From assembly GCF_937873615.1 (NCBI RefSeq), contig NZ_CALMYP010000068.1, positions 62,001 through 126,000 on the forward strand: 64,000 nt of DNA. The letters are read 5' to 3'. The notes under the pieces are model-generated. The model was not told where the DNA came from and did no database searches. It worked only from the letters and a program-made list of their open reading frames with translations. The stretch's first letter is position 1. The number at the start of each line of letters is the position of its first letter. Shown here piece by piece: positions 44,435 through 56,608 of the stretch. Made by a program: the position numbers and the translations under genes. Source of the DNA: an uncultured Paracoccus sp. (GTDB lineage: Bacteria; Pseudomonadota; Alphaproteobacteria; Rhodobacterales; Rhodobacteraceae).

Positions 44435-46032
44435 TGCCGCGCGCCCTCCTGCTCGATGAGGACCGAGTTGACATAGGGTGCCGTATCGAAAAGCTGATCG
44501 GCAATGGCGTCGGTCATGTTCAGTGCCGGGCGGGCGAAGATGGTCAGAAGCACCAGACCCGCCAGCAGCGCGCCGGTGGCGACGAAGGTCAGGCCGGGCG
44601 AAACCGCGTCGCCGATGTCCTGCACATGCTCATCCGGTTCCAGCTTGGGCGGGATCGGGCCGGTGGGCCTGGGTTTGCCTTCGGCCTTGGCCTGCTGCTC
44701 GATCCGTTGCAGCTGGAAGGGCAGCCAGAACAGGGTCGAGCCGGCCCGGCCGAAGCCCACGATGGCGAAAAGCGAGGTGATCAGGATCGTCGACCAGATG
44801 CCGATCCACCAGGCATCGGGGCGGGTGACATCGAGGATCAGCAGCTTGCCGATGAAGCCCGACAGCGGCGGCATCCCGGCAATGGCGATGGCGGTCATGA
44901 AGAACATGGCCGCGATCAGCCCGCTGTTGCGGATCTTCGGGCGCAGGGTCAGCCACAGCTCGCCATTGCGGCGGGCAGCGACCATGTCGGCGATCAGGAA
45001 CAGCGCCGCCGCCGACAGTGTCGAATGGATGGTGTAATAAAGCGCCGCCGAGATCGAGGCCGGCGTGAACATCGACACGGCAATGACCAGCGTCCCGATC
45101 GAGGCAACCGCCGACATTGCCGCGACCCGGCCAAGATGCCGGCCACCCAGCACCCCGATCTGGCCGATCACCAGCGTGATCAGCGCCGCCGGCAGCAGCA
45201 TGTCGGCGATCAGATGCTCGACCAGCGAATCGCCGGGGAAAACCAGCGTATAGAAGCGGATGATGGCGTAGATGCCGACCTTCGACATGATCGCGAAAAG
45301 CGCCGCGACCGGACCCGGCGCATTGGCATAGGTCGAGGGCAGCCAGAAATGCAGCGGCACGAGGGCGGCCTTGATGGCGAAGACCAGCATCAGCAGAACC
45401 GCGCCGGTGCGCAGCAGCGCGGTATCCTGCGCCGGCATCTCGGCCACCTTGATCGCCAGATCGGCCATGTTCAGCGTGCCGGTGACCGCGTAAAGCGTGC
45501 CGAGCGCGGCCAGGAACAGGGTCGAACCCAGCAGGTTGATGATGACGTATTGCACACCGGCGCGCAGCCTCAGCCCGCCGCCGCCATGGATCATCAGACC
45601 GTAGGAGGCGATCAGCAGCACCTCGAAGAAGACGAACAGGTTGAAGGCGTCCCCGGTCAGGAAGGCGCCCATGACCCCCATCATCTGGAACTGCCAGAGC
45701 GCGTGGAAATGCCAGCCCTTGCGGTCCCAGCCGGAACCTATGGCGTAAAGCTGCACGATCAGCGCCAGAAAGGCCGCCAGGACCAGCATCAGCGCCGCCA
45801 GACGGTCCAGCATCAGCACGATGCCGAAGGGTGCCTGCCAGTTGCCGAGGCGATAGACGAAGACCTCGCCGCTGCTGGCGTAATAGGCCAGATACAGCGC
45901 CACCCCCAGCAGGATCGCCGATCCGGCGGTCGAGAAGACCCGCTGCAACAGCATGTCGTGTCGCATCCAGAGGATGATGAGGCCGCCGATCAGCGCCGGC
46001 AGGACGACGGGGGCAATGATGAAATGGTTCAT
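44431..46032 (-). CDS. mrpD: Mrp antiporter subunit D
   Basis: A 533-residue, fourteen-helix type protein homologous to respiratory complex I subunits NuoM/NuoN. The conserved glutamate of the proton channel lies in FFEVLLIASYGLM and key lysines in KAALVPLHFWLPSTYANAPGPVAA. With MrpA it forms the proton/cation pathway. A polar tail with KPRPTGPIPPKLEPDEHVQD precedes the last helix. Confidence 0.94.
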   Translation of the reverse strand: MNHFIIAPVVLPALIGGLIILWMRHDMLLQRVFSTAGSAILLGVALYLAYYASSGEVFVYRLGNWQAPFGIVLMLDRLAALMLVLAAFLALIVQLYAIGSGWDRKGWHFHALWQFQMMGVMGAFLTGDAFNLFVFFEVLLIASYGLMIHGGGGLRLRAGVQYVIINLLGSTLFLAALGTLYAVTGTLNMADLAIKVAEMPAQDTALLRTGAVLLMLVFAIKAALVPLHFWLPSTYANAPGPVAALFAIMSKVGIYAIIRFYTLVFPGDSLVEHLIADMLLPAALITLVIGQIGVLGGRHLGRVAAMSAVASIGTLVIAVSMFTPASISAALYYTIHSTLSAAALFLIADMVAARRNGELWLTLRPKIRNSGLIAAMFFMTAIAIAGMPPLSGFIGKLLILDVTRPDAWWIGIWSTILITSLFAIVGFGRAGSTLFWLPFQLQRIEQQAKAEGKPRPTGPIPPKLEPDEHVQDIGDAVSPGLTFVATGALLAGLVLLTIFARPALNMTDAIADQLFDTAPYVNSVLIEQEGARQ

Positions 46033-46391
46033 TCGCTGTCGCCCCCGGTTTCACGCCGGTCTGAATCGGGCATGTCGATATAGTCATCGCCGCCCTCGAT
46101 ATAGGCGCCGAGCGCCAGCAGCACGACGACCGCCGTCATCCCGAAGGAAATCACGATGGCGGTCAGGGTCAGGGCCTGCGGCAGAGGGTCGGTGTAATCG
46201 GTCAGCGGTGCGTGGCCATGCAGGATCGGCGGCTTGTCGATGGCCAGCCGACCGGTGGCGACCAGAAACAGGTTGATCGCATAGGACAGCATGGTCATGC
46301 CGATCACGGTCGGGAAGGTGCGCAGGCGCAGCACCAGATAGATGCCGGCCGCCGTCATGGCGCCGATGGCAATTGCGACGAGTGCTTCCAT
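46029..46391 (-). CDS. mrpC: Mrp antiporter subunit C
   Basis: A 120-residue NuoK-like protein with three helices: GAMTAAGIYLVLRLRTFPTVIGMTMLSYAINLFL, then LPQALTLTAIVISFGMTAVVVLLA. The family signature DPLPQALTLTAIVI is complete. Overlaps mrpA (1 bp) and mrpD (4 bp). Confidence 0.93.
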   Translation of the reverse strand: MEALVAIAIGAMTAAGIYLVLRLRTFPTVIGMTMLSYAINLFLVATGRLAIDKPPILHGHAPLTDYTDPLPQALTLTAIVISFGMTAVVVLLALGAYIEGGDDYIDMPDSDRRETGGDSE

Positions 46392-49261
46392 CAGACCGCC
46401 CCCCCATGTGCAGGCTCGCCCGCGGGTTCATCGTCCCGCGACGGGTCGATATCCATCGGCTCGACGTTCACCGGCTCTCCGGCGCGGCGAGAGATGCGCG
46501 ACAGCGAGTTCAGCGCCAGCATCACCGCGCCCAGCACACAAAGGAACACGCCGAGATCGAAGGCCATGGCCGTGGCAAGCTCGAACTCCTCCAGGAATGG
46601 CAGTTTCACATAGCCGTAATTCGAGGTCAGGAACGGCAGACCCCACAACCAGGCACCGATCCCGGTCGCGGCGGCGACGACGACGCCGGCACCGATCATG
46701 GCGTGGAAGGGAACGCGCTGACGCTCCTGCGCCCAGGCGAAGCCCGAGGCCATGTATTGCATCAGCAGCGAGATGGCGACGATCAGACCGGCGATGAAAC
46801 CGCCGCCGGGCTGGTTGTGGCCGCGCAGGAAGATGAACAGGCCCACGGTCAGCGAGATCGGCAGGATCAGCCGCGTCGCCACCACCAGCAGCAGCGGGTG
46901 ACGGTCGCCGGCCCGGCGCTGATCGCGGCGCCAATTGGCCAGCCGGCGCGAGGATTTGCCCTTCAGCAGGGTCTCGGTCATGGCATAGATGACCAGGGCG
47001 GCGATGCCCAGCACGGTGATCTCGCCGAACGTATCATAGCCCCGGAAGTCCACCAGAATGACGTTGACGACATTGTCGCCGCCGCCGAGCGAGTGGCTGT
47101 TTTCCAGGTGATATTTCGAGATCGTCTCAAACGCGAAATCGCTGCGCATGATCGCATAGGCGAGGCCACCGAAACCCAGACCGACCGCCGTTGCGATCAG
47201 TGCATCGGCACCGCGACGCAGGTTGCCCGTCTCGACCCAGGTGCGCTTGGGCAGGAAGTTCAGCGCCAGCAGCATCAGCATCACTGTCGCCACCTCGACC
47301 GAGATCTGGGTCAGGGCAAGGTCCGGCGCCGAGACGTAGATAAACCCGCAGGAAACGATCAGCCCGACGATTCCGATCAGCACCAGGGCCAGCAGGCGGT
47401 TGCGATGGAAGGCCACCATGCAGCCGGTGGCCACGATCAGCAGGACGAAACCGATCAGGGCGACCGGCTCGATCGGCAGCATCTCTCGGCTCATCGGGCT
47501 AGTGGCGCCGGTGGCCCAGGCGAAGGTGCCGGCCATGACGATGGTGATCGCCATCATGCTGGCGCCGCGCGCCAGCCTGCCGTCATGCAGCATGTCATTG
47601 GTAACCTGTGACCAACGCGCGGCACGGCGGATGATGGCGTCGAAGATGGACTTGGCCTCTGGCCGGGGGGCGTCGTCCCACAGCTCCTGCAGCGGCCTGT
47701 GGAAAAAGACCAGCAGCGCACCGCCAAGCGTGGCGATGCCCGAGGTAATCAGCGCCGTATTGACGCCATGCCACAGCGCCAGATGCGGATGGGTATGCAG
47801 CCCTGTCACCGCATCGGCCGAGGCCGTCACCAGCCAGCCGACCATGGTCATCGGCATCAGCCCGATCAGCACCACCAGCACGATCAGGAAGGCCGGACTC
47901 AACCACAGGCCGGGGCCGGGATCATGCGGATGATGGGGGTATTCCCTGCGCTCTGGCCCCAGGAAGACCTGCACGATGAAGCGGAAGGAATACCCGACCG
48001 AGAAGGTCGCGGCCACGGCGGCCACGATCAGGAACAGGTTCGCATAGCCGCCCCAGACGGTATGGGCGACTTCTTCCAGCATCATCTCTTTCGACATGAA
48101 GCCGTTCAGCGGCGGGATCCCGGCCATGGACAGCGCCGCGATGGTGCCGATGGTGAAGGTGATCGGCATCAGCTTGCGCAACCCGCCGAGCAAGCGGACC
48201 GAGCGCGTGCCGGCCTCGTGATCGACGATGCCGGCGGTCATGAAGAGCGCCGCCTTGAAGGTGGCGTGGTTGATGATATGGAAGACGGCGGCAATCGCCC
48301 CGGCCTCGGTCCCCAGCCCCAGCAGCATGGTGACCATGCCCAGATGGCTGACCGTCGAGAAGGCGAGGATCGCCTTCAGGTCGTCCTTGAACAGCGCGAT
48401 CACCGCGCCGATCAGCATGGTCAGAAGACCGGTGGTGGCGACGATATAGAACCATTCCGGCGTGCCCGACAGCACCGGCCACAGCCGCGCCATCAGGAAC
48501 AGACCCGCCTTCACCATGGTGGCGCTGTGCAGATAGGCCGAGACCGGCGTCGGCGCGGCCATGGCGTGCGGCAGCCAGAAATGGAAGGGGAATTGTGCCG
48601 ATTTGGTGAACGCCCCGCAAAGGATCAGCAGCAGCGCCGGCAGGTAATAGGGCGAGGCCTGGATCGCCTCCTTCGCCTGCAGGATCTCGCCGATATTGTA
48701 GCTGCCGGCGATATTGCCGAGGATCAGCATCCCCGCGATCATCGCAAGGCCGCCCATGCCGGTGACGGTCAGCGCCATGCGCGCGCCTTGCCGGCCCTCG
48801 GGCAGGTGCTTCCAGTAACCGATCAGCAGGAAGGACGACAGCGAGGTCAGCTCCCAGAAGATCAGCAGCAGCAGGATGTTATCCGACAGCACGATGCCGA
48901 CCATCGCGCCCTGAAACAGCATCAGATAGGTGTAGAACTGCCCGACCGGGTCTTCCTTGGACAGATAGTAACGCGCATAGAGGATGATCAGCAGCCCGAT
49001 CCCGAGGATCAGGATCCCGAACAGAAGGCTCAGCCCGTCGATTCGGAAGCTGGCATTCAGCCCGATCTGCGGCAGCCAGGTGATATCGGCGGTGACGACA
49101 CCGCCGGCCATCACGGTCGGGATATGCAGGCAAAGGCCGATCAGTGCCAGCGCGGTCGCGGTGGCGCAGGCGGATGCCGCGACATTGCGCCCCGAGCGGA
49201 TCAGCAATCCCGGCAGAAGGGCGCCCAAAAAGGGCAGCACTGCGATCAGGGCTGGCGACAT
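46391..49261 (-). CDS. mrpA: Mrp antiporter subunit A fused to subunit B (PhaAB type)
   Basis: A 956-residue protein. The N-terminal two thirds are NuoL-like, with [49 protein letters not shown] and SAATMV-type channel motifs; a DUF4040/MbhE-like region follows. The C-terminal part carries an MrpB domain: [20 protein letters not shown] and [19 protein letters not shown]. No separate mrpB exists, so this is a six-gene, A/B-fused Mrp operon. GGAGG stands directly before ATG 49261. The complex exchanges Na+ or K+ for H+ and gives alkali and salt tolerance. Confidence 0.94.
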   Translation of the reverse strand: MSPALIAVLPFLGALLPGLLIRSGRNVAASACATATALALIGLCLHIPTVMAGGVVTADITWLPQIGLNASFRIDGLSLLFGILILGIGLLIILYARYYLSKEDPVGQFYTYLMLFQGAMVGIVLSDNILLLLIFWELTSLSSFLLIGYWKHLPEGRQGARMALTVTGMGGLAMIAGMLILGNIAGSYNIGEILQAKEAIQASPYYLPALLLILCGAFTKSAQFPFHFWLPHAMAAPTPVSAYLHSATMVKAGLFLMARLWPVLSGTPEWFYIVATTGLLTMLIGAVIALFKDDLKAILAFSTVSHLGMVTMLLGLGTEAGAIAAVFHIINHATFKAALFMTAGIVDHEAGTRSVRLLGGLRKLMPITFTIGTIAALSMAGIPPLNGFMSKEMMLEEVAHTVWGGYANLFLIVAAVAATFSVGYSFRFIVQVFLGPERREYPHHPHDPGPGLWLSPAFLIVLVVLIGLMPMTMVGWLVTASADAVTGLHTHPHLALWHGVNTALITSGIATLGGALLVFFHRPLQELWDDAPRPEAKSIFDAIIRRAARWSQVTNDMLHDGRLARGASMMAITIVMAGTFAWATGATSPMSREMLPIEPVALIGFVLLIVATGCMVAFHRNRLLALVLIGIVGLIVSCGFIYVSAPDLALTQISVEVATVMLMLLALNFLPKRTWVETGNLRRGADALIATAVGLGFGGLAYAIMRSDFAFETISKYHLENSHSLGGGDNVVNVILVDFRGYDTFGEITVLGIAALVIYAMTETLLKGKSSRRLANWRRDQRRAGDRHPLLLVVATRLILPISLTVGLFIFLRGHNQPGGGFIAGLIVAISLLMQYMASGFAWAQERQRVPFHAMIGAGVVVAAATGIGAWLWGLPFLTSNYGYVKLPFLEEFELATAMAFDLGVFLCVLGAVMLALNSLSRISRRAGEPVNVEPMDIDPSRDDEPAGEPAHGGAV

Positions 49262-49363
49262 CTGTCCTCCTCGTTGTCTTTTTCCTTTTTTGTCAAGGAA
49301 CGGGGGGGCAGTGTCAAGCAAGCCCCGGCTTGGAAGCGGGGGACAAAAGGACTCTTTCCCGAT

Positions 49364-49378
49364 GTTCGCGTTTCGTGC
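49364..49378 (+). promoter_or_regulatory. LexA-like operator upstream of ruvC
   Basis: GTTC-N7-GTGC at 49364-49378 differs at one base from the alphaproteobacterial LexA box GTTC-N7-GTTC. It lies 35 bases before ruvC. In alphaproteobacteria ruvCAB is commonly part of the SOS regulon, which supports the reading. Confidence 0.5.
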
Positions 49379-49413
49379 TAGGTTTCGGGAAAAGCAGGCA
49401 AAGAGGGCAGGGC

Positions 49414-49923
49414 ATGAGGGTTCTGGGTATCGATCCCGGTTTGCAGAACATGGGCTGGGGCGTGATCGAGCTTGACGGCCCGCGCCTGCGCCATATCGCC
49501 AATGGCGTCATCCATTCTGACAGGGGCGAGCTGGGCGAGCGCCTGCTGCGGCTTTATCGCGGGCTGTCGGCGGTCATCATTGCCCATGCACCGACGGCGG
49601 CGGCGGTGGAACAGACCTTCGTCAACAAGGACGCGGTCGGCACGCTGAAACTGGGTCAGGCGCGCGGCATCGCCCTTCTGGCACCGGCCGAGGCCGGGTT
49701 GGAGATCGGCGAATACGCCCCGAACGCGGTCAAGAAGGCGGTGGTCGGCGTCGGTCATGCCGACAAGGAACAGGTTCAGCACATGGTCCGCCACCAACTG
49801 CCCGGCGTCAGCTTCGACAGCGCCGATGCTGCCGATGCGCTCGCCATCGCCATCTGTCACGCCCATCACCTGCAGTCGCGGGCCATCCGCATCAAGCCGC
49901 AGCAGCGGAGGATCAGCGCATGA
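49414..49923 (+). CDS. ruvC: Holliday junction endonuclease RuvC
   Basis: A 169-residue resolvase. The four acidic catalytic residues are all in place with E. coli numbering: D7 (GIDPGL), E66 (AVEQTF), D138 and D141 (SADAADALA). RuvC nicks four-way junctions moved by RuvAB. ATG 49414 follows a GAGGGCAGG purine stretch. It overlaps ruvA by 4 bp. Divergent from mrpA. Confidence 0.96.
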   Translation: MRVLGIDPGLQNMGWGVIELDGPRLRHIANGVIHSDRGELGERLLRLYRGLSAVIIAHAPTAAAVEQTFVNKDAVGTLKLGQARGIALLAPAEAGLEIGEYAPNAVKKAVVGVGHADKEQVQHMVRHQLPGVSFDSADAADALAIAICHAHHLQSRAIRIKPQQRRISA

Positions 49924-50591
49924 TCGGCCGTATCGCAGGCGTGATCCTGCACCGGGCCACCGATCATGTCCTGATCGACGTGCGCGGGGTGGGTTACATC
50001 GTCCATGTCAGCGAACGCACCGCCGCCGGCCTGCCGCCCGTGGGTCAGGCGCTGGCGCTTTATACCGACCTTCTGGTGCGCGAGGACCTGTTGCAGCTTT
50101 TCGGCTTCCCGACCCTGCTGGAGAAGGAATGGCACAAGCTTCTGACCTCGGTGCAGGGGATCGGGGCCAAGGCGTCGCTGGCGGTTCTGGGCACGCTCGG
50201 GGCCGAAGGGCTGGGCCGGGCGATTGCGCTTGGCGACTGGTCGGCGGTCAGGAAGGCGCCGGGCGTCGGGCCGAAACTGGCGCAGCGCGTGGTGCTGGAG
50301 CTGAAGGACAAGGCCCCCTCGGTCATGGCCATGGGCGGGGCGCTGACGGTGGATGCGGGCGCGCCGGTCATCGAGACCGACACGCCCGCGCCTGCGGCCC
50401 CGGCCCCGGTGGCGAAAGCCCCGCCGGCTTCCGCCGCCGCGCAATCCGAGGCGCTGTCGGCGCTGACCAATCTGGGCTATAACCCCTCGGAAGCGGCAAG
50501 CGCCGTGGCGCAGGCGGCGGCAGCCGAACCGGAGGCGGCCATGCCCGCCTTGATTCGGGCGGCGCTGCGGTCATTGGCGCCGAAGGAATAG
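49920..50591 (+). CDS. ruvA: Holliday junction branch-migration protein RuvA
   Basis: A 223-residue protein with the OB-fold domain ([29 protein letters not shown]), two helix-hairpin-helix motifs ([13 protein letters not shown] and [19 protein letters not shown]) and the C-terminal RuvB-binding domain ([20 protein letters not shown]). The linker before domain III is Ala/Pro-rich and longer than in E. coli. Confidence 0.95.
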   Translation: MIGRIAGVILHRATDHVLIDVRGVGYIVHVSERTAAGLPPVGQALALYTDLLVREDLLQLFGFPTLLEKEWHKLLTSVQGIGAKASLAVLGTLGAEGLGRAIALGDWSAVRKAPGVGPKLAQRVVLELKDKAPSVMAMGGALTVDAGAPVIETDTPAPAAPAPVAKAPPASAAAQSEALSALTNLGYNPSEAASAVAQAAAAEPEAAMPALIRAALRSLAPKE

Positions 50592-50616
50592 CCCTTGCGA
50601 AAGATGAAGACGCCCC

Positions 50617-51654
50617 ATGGCCGCCCCTGATCCGACCCTTCGCCCCGATCCGCTGCCCGAGGACGAGCCGGGCCGTGCGCTGCGCCCGCAGGCGCTGTCG
50701 GAATTCGTCGGTCAGGCCGAGGCGCGGGCCAATCTTTCGGTCTTCATCGAAAGCGCCCGCCGACGGGGCGAGGCGATGGATCACACGCTGTTTCACGGCC
50801 CCCCCGGCCTCGGCAAGACCACGCTGGCGCAGATCATGGCGCGCGAGCTGGGGGTGAATTTCAAGATGACCTCCGGCCCGGTGCTGGCGCGGGCGGGGGA
50901 TCTGGCCGCGATCCTGACCAACCTCGAAGCCCGCGACGTTCTGTTCATCGACGAGATCCACCGCATGAACCCGGCGGTGGAGGAGGTGCTTTACCCGGCG
51001 ATGGAGGATTTCGAGCTGGACCTGATGATCGGCGAAGGCCCGGCCGCGCGGACCGTGCGGATCGAGTTGCAGCCCTTCACGCTGGTCGGGGCCACCACCC
51101 GCCTCGGCCTGCTGACGACGCCCCTGCGCGACCGTTTCGGCATCCCGACCCGGCTGCAATTCTATACCGTCGAGGAGCTGGACCTGATCGTCCGTCGCGG
51201 GGCGCGGCTGATGGGCTACGATTCCGATCCCGATGGCACCCGAGAGATCGCCCGCCGCGCCCGTGGCACCCCGCGTATCGCCGGGCGCCTGCTGCGCCGC
51301 GTGGCGGATTTCGCGCTTGTCGAGGGCGATGGCCGCATCTCGCGCGCCATTGCCGACAGCGCGCTGACCCGGCTGGGGGTGGACGATCTGGGCCTTGACG
51401 GTGCCGACCGCCGCTATCTGGGCCTGATCGCCGAGAATTACGGCGGCGGCCCGGTCGGGGTCGAGACGATCTCGGCGGCGCTGTCGGAAAGCCGCGACGC
51501 GATCGAGGAGGTGATCGAGCCTTACCTGCTGCAGCAGGGCCTGATCGCAAGGACGCCGCGCGGGCGGATGCTGGCGGCGAAGGGCTGGCGGCATCTGGGG
51601 CTGGACGCACCGAAAGCGCCGCAGCAGGCGGGGCTGTTCGAGGGCGATGGATGA
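50617..51654 (+). CDS. ruvB: Holliday junction DNA helicase RuvB
   Basis: A 345-residue AAA+ motor. Walker A GPPGLGKT is at 61-68, Walker B with IDEIHRM at 111-117, sensor 1 GATTRLG and the C-terminal winged helix [17 protein letters not shown]. The frame ends in ATGA, overlapping the next gene by 4 bp, so that unknown gene is part of the ruv transcript. Confidence 0.96.
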   Translation: MAAPDPTLRPDPLPEDEPGRALRPQALSEFVGQAEARANLSVFIESARRRGEAMDHTLFHGPPGLGKTTLAQIMARELGVNFKMTSGPVLARAGDLAAILTNLEARDVLFIDEIHRMNPAVEEVLYPAMEDFELDLMIGEGPAARTVRIELQPFTLVGATTRLGLLTTPLRDRFGIPTRLQFYTVEELDLIVRRGARLMGYDSDPDGTREIARRARGTPRIAGRLLRRVADFALVEGDGRISRAIADSALTRLGVDDLGLDGADRRYLGLIAENYGGGPVGVETISAALSESRDAIEEVIEPYLLQQGLIARTPRGRMLAAKGWRHLGLDAPKAPQQAGLFEGDG

Positions 51655-53306
51655 AGGTTGCTGATTTCGGTGATCTGACGAAGGCAGAGGCGGGGCTGAT
51701 CGCGCATCTGCAAGGCGGCGGGGCATGGGATTTTGAAGCATCCGAGGGCGTTCCGCCCAAAGACGCACCGGCCGATTTGCATATCCGCGCCAGCCTGATC
51801 CGGGCGCTGATCCTGAAGAAGATTGAGGACTGCGCGCTTCCCGAGCGGGGCTTGCGCATTCGGGGTGCCTATATCCTCGGCGATGGTGACACGCGGGGGG
51901 AAAACCGTGGACTCGATCTTGAAGGCGCGTCAATCGACTGCGATCTGGCTTTGCTATCCTGTCGGTTTGCGAACAAGATCTTGCTGCGAAATGCGCAGAT
52001 CAAGAACCTTTTCCTGAACGGCAGCGCGCTCGATAATGCGCTGTCGGCGGATGGCCTCACTGTCAAAGGCAACGTGTTACTGCGCAAAGTCGAGGCGGCG
52101 GGAGAGATACGGCTTCTCGGCGCGACGATTGGTGGCGATCTGGGATGCATCGGCGCAAAGCTGATTGGGACGGGTGATGCGCTGTTAGCGGATCGTCTCG
52201 ATATCAAAGGCAGCGTGTTTCTCCGTGAGGTCGAAGCGGCGGGAGGGATACTACTTGTCGGCGCGATGATTGGTGGCAATCTGGAATGCGAGGCCGTAAA
52301 GCTGAATGCGACGGGTAGGCCGCTAATTGCGGATGGGGCCACGATTGCCGGGGCGTTTTTCTGGCGTGACGGGGCGCTCAGCAAAGGCGCCATCGATCTG
52401 ACGGCTGCCACAATTGGCACGATCAATGACGCCCCCGCTTGCTGGCCAGACGAGTTAGTTTTGGATCGCTGTCGCTATGGTGCATTTACGGGATTTGGCG
52501 TGTCAGGTCGCGAGCGGATCGACTGGCTGTCACGGATGAAGCCGAAGAAATACGGCTATGACTTCTGGCCGCAGCCCTATGAGGAATGCGCGCGCGCGCT
52601 GCGCGAGGCCGGGCATGGCAGCGATGCGCGCGAGGTTCTGATCGAGAAGGAGCGGTTGCAGCGCAAGGCCTGGCGTGCGGTGCTTCAGCGACAGCTGGAT
52701 GCCGCACGGGCAGGTCGGGACGCGGGCGATGCGGGCAAGGGCTTTCGCCCGGAGAATGACAAGGTTGTAAGCGCGTGGCTGCGGCTGTGGTGGGCCCGGT
52801 TTGTGGATTGGCTGCTCGAATGGTCGGTGGCCTTCGGGCGCAGGCCGGGACGGGCGGCGATCTGGCTTTTGCTGGCGCTCGGGCTTGGTGCGATGATCTT
52901 TGCGCGCGCCGCCGGCTTCGGCGAAATCAAACCCAACCTGCCGCAGATACAACGCGCGCCGGAATGGGTGGCTTGCGCGGAAAACCCCGATCTGACGGGT
53001 CTTCCCGAGGCTGCGCGGGGTCCTTACACATCGCGCGCGCGGCCGGGTGAAGACCAGCTAATCTGCTTCCTGCGCCAGCCAGAGGCCGCGTCCTATCCGC
53101 GCTTTAACGCATTGGTCTATTCGGCCGATACGCTGCTGCCGGTGATCGCGATGGAGATGCAGTCCTACTGGATCCCCGATGACAGCAAGCCGATTGGCCG
53201 GTGGGCGCGGCTGTATCTGTGGCTGCATATCGCGGCGGGATGGGGGTTGACCCTGTTAGCGGTGGCCGGCTTCTCGGGCCTGATCAAGACGGATAACACC
53301 AAATGA
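51651..53306 (+). CDS. Beta-helix repeat protein with C-terminal membrane domain, unknown function
   Basis: A 551-residue protein. Residues about 65-260 form right-handed beta-helix-like coils with hydrophobic positions every few residues; two 47-residue units (131-177 and 178-224) are near-identical in pattern ([14 protein letters not shown] / [26 protein letters not shown] / [12 protein letters not shown]) and a third, degraded copy follows. Residues 300-395 are helical and charged. Membrane helices lie at about 402-420 and 522-546, flanking [23 protein letters not shown], which looks like a re-entrant pore-type segment. It resembles pentapeptide-like membrane proteins seen in other alphaproteobacteria. 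No catalytic motif is visible. It overlaps ruvB and the thioesterase gene by 4 bp each. Confidence 0.75.
   Translation: MKVADFGDLTKAEAGLIAHLQGGGAWDFEASEGVPPKDAPADLHIRASLIRALILKKIEDCALPERGLRIRGAYILGDGDTRGENRGLDLEGASIDCDLALLSCRFANKILLRNAQIKNLFLNGSALDNALSADGLTVKGNVLLRKVEAAGEIRLLGATIGGDLGCIGAKLIGTGDALLADRLDIKGSVFLREVEAAGGILLVGAMIGGNLECEAVKLNATGRPLIADGATIAGAFFWRDGALSKGAIDLTAATIGTINDAPACWPDELVLDRCRYGAFTGFGVSGRERIDWLSRMKPKKYGYDFWPQPYEECARALREAGHGSDAREVLIEKERLQRKAWRAVLQRQLDAARAGRDAGDAGKGFRPENDKVVSAWLRLWWARFVDWLLEWSVAFGRRPGRAAIWLLLALGLGAMIFARAAGFGEIKPNLPQIQRAPEWVACAENPDLTGLPEAARGPYTSRARPGEDQLICFLRQPEAASYPRFNALVYSADTLLPVIAMEMQSYWIPDDSKPIGRWARLYLWLHIAAGWGLTLLAVAGFSGLIKTDNTK
52041..52322 (+). repeat. Tandem 141-bp coding repeat
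   Basis: Two 141-bp units (52041-52181 and 52182-52322) encode residues 131-177 and 178-224 of the beta-helix protein. Stretches such as gaggtcgaagcggcgggag and ggcgcgatgattggtggcaa recur nearly unchanged, suggesting fairly recent duplication. Confidence 0.75.
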
Positions 53307-53713
53307 ACGATATCGACACGCGCATTCGCGACAGTTTCGGCAAGCAGAGCATGATGCGGACGCTGGGGGCGGAAGTTCTCAGTGTCGAGGCGGGGCGGGT
53401 GGTGATTACCGCGCCGATCCTGCCCACCAGCCTGCAGCAGCAGGGGGCGGGCCATGCGGGGCTGGCCTTTTCCATCGGCGATTCGGCGGCGGGTTACGCG
53501 GCGCTGACCACCCTGCCCGAGGGGGCCGAGGTGATGACGGTCGAGATGAAGATCAACCTGATGTCGCCCGCGCTTGGCGACCGGCTGGTGGCCGAGGGCC
53601 GGGTGATCCGCGCCGGTCGCCGGATCGTCGTCGTCGGCGCGGATGTCTTTGCCGAGACCGGCGGTGCCCGCAAGCATGTGGCCATGCTGCAAGGCACCAT
53701 GATCCCGGTCTAG
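53303..53713 (+). CDS. PaaI-family acyl-CoA thioesterase
   Basis: A 136-residue hotdog-fold protein with QQGAGHAGLAFSIGDSAAGYAAL, the PaaI pattern in which the loop before the central helix (HAGLAFSIGD, aspartate included) forms the active site. It hydrolyses a CoA thioester of unknown nature. The 4-bp overlap with the beta-helix gene makes it the last cistron of the ruv unit. Confidence 0.87.
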   Translation: MNDIDTRIRDSFGKQSMMRTLGAEVLSVEAGRVVITAPILPTSLQQQGAGHAGLAFSIGDSAAGYAALTTLPEGAEVMTVEMKINLMSPALGDRLVAEGRVIRAGRRIVVVGADVFAETGGARKHVAMLQGTMIPV

Positions 53714-53732
53714 GCACTCAGGCTTCAGGGGC

Positions 53733-54218
53733 TCAGGCGCGCTCCAGCAGCGCCTCGCCGCCGGAAATGTCGCATTGGCCGGGCGAGTCCTCGACATTCA
53801 TCGCGGTGATGGTGCCGTCCTCGACCAGCATGGCGTAACGCTTGGAGCGGCCCAGAAGGCCCGCCGGCGGGGCGTCGAAGCCCATGCCCATGGCCTTGGT
53901 GAAGCTGCCATCGGCATCGCCGAGGAAGGTCAGCCCGGCCTTGTCGGCGCCGGTCGATTGCGCCCAGGCCCCCATCACGAAGGGGTCGTTCACGCTGATG
54001 CAGACGATCCGGTCGACGCCCTTGGCGCGGAACTGGTCGGCGGTGCGGATGAAGCTTGGCACATGCGCGGTGGTGCAGGTGCCGGTATAGGCGCCGGGCA
54101 GCGCGAAGATCGCCACGCGGCCTTTGGCGTAATCGGCCAGATCGACCTCGGCCGGGCCGTTTTCGGTCATTTGCAGCAGTTTGCCCGCGGGCAGTTTGTC
54201 GCCTTCACCAAGTGCCAT
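53733..54218 (-). CDS. Peroxiredoxin (Prx5/AHP-like)
   Basis: A 161-residue thiol peroxidase reducing hydroperoxides. The peroxidatic cysteine is C48 in PGAYTGTCTTAHVPSF, matching the Prx5 motif PGAFTPxC. A second cysteine lies near the C-terminus (SPGQCDIS), which may serve as resolving residue. Members often use glutathione/glutaredoxin. Its stop is 19 bp from the convergent thioesterase gene. Confidence 0.9.
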   Translation of the reverse strand: MALGEGDKLPAGKLLQMTENGPAEVDLADYAKGRVAIFALPGAYTGTCTTAHVPSFIRTADQFRAKGVDRIVCISVNDPFVMGAWAQSTGADKAGLTFLGDADGSFTKAMGMGFDAPPAGLLGRSKRYAMLVEDGTITAMNVEDSPGQCDISGGEALLERA

Positions 54219-54281
54219 GATGCGCTTCCTTCTGTTTGAGAATGCCCTCAGCCTAGCCCATGGCTGGGCCGGCGCAAAGGG

Positions 54282-56311
<2,030 letters not shown>

Positions 56312-56312
<1 letters not shown>

Positions 56313-56605
56313 CAGTAACCGTAGAAGAAGCCCGCGTTATTCGCCAGGCCCTGGCGGATGACGATGATGATGATGAAGACCACCAGTGGTGCCAGATCCA
56401 GCCCGCCGGTATTGGGCAGGATGCGGCGGATCGGGCCGTAAAGCGGCTCCAGCATGCGGTTGAGCCCGTCCCAGAGCTGATAGACCAACGGCTGGCGCAG
56501 GTTCAGCACCTGGAAATTGATCAGCCAGGACATGATGATATGGGCGATCATCACGAACCAGACGACGTTCAGGATCAGCATGATGGCCTGGAAAAGCGTG
56601 GTCAT
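56312..56605 (-). CDS. yggT: YggT family membrane protein
   Basis: A 97-residue protein with two membrane helices at each end of a conserved cytoplasmic loop, LNRMLEPLYGPIRRILPNTGGLDLAPLVVFI, the YggT signature. Members are linked to osmotic tolerance and cell-envelope assembly, but the function is not defined. It lies between asd and recQ with near-zero spacing, suggesting one transcript. Confidence 0.9.
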
Positions 56606-56608
56606 GGA

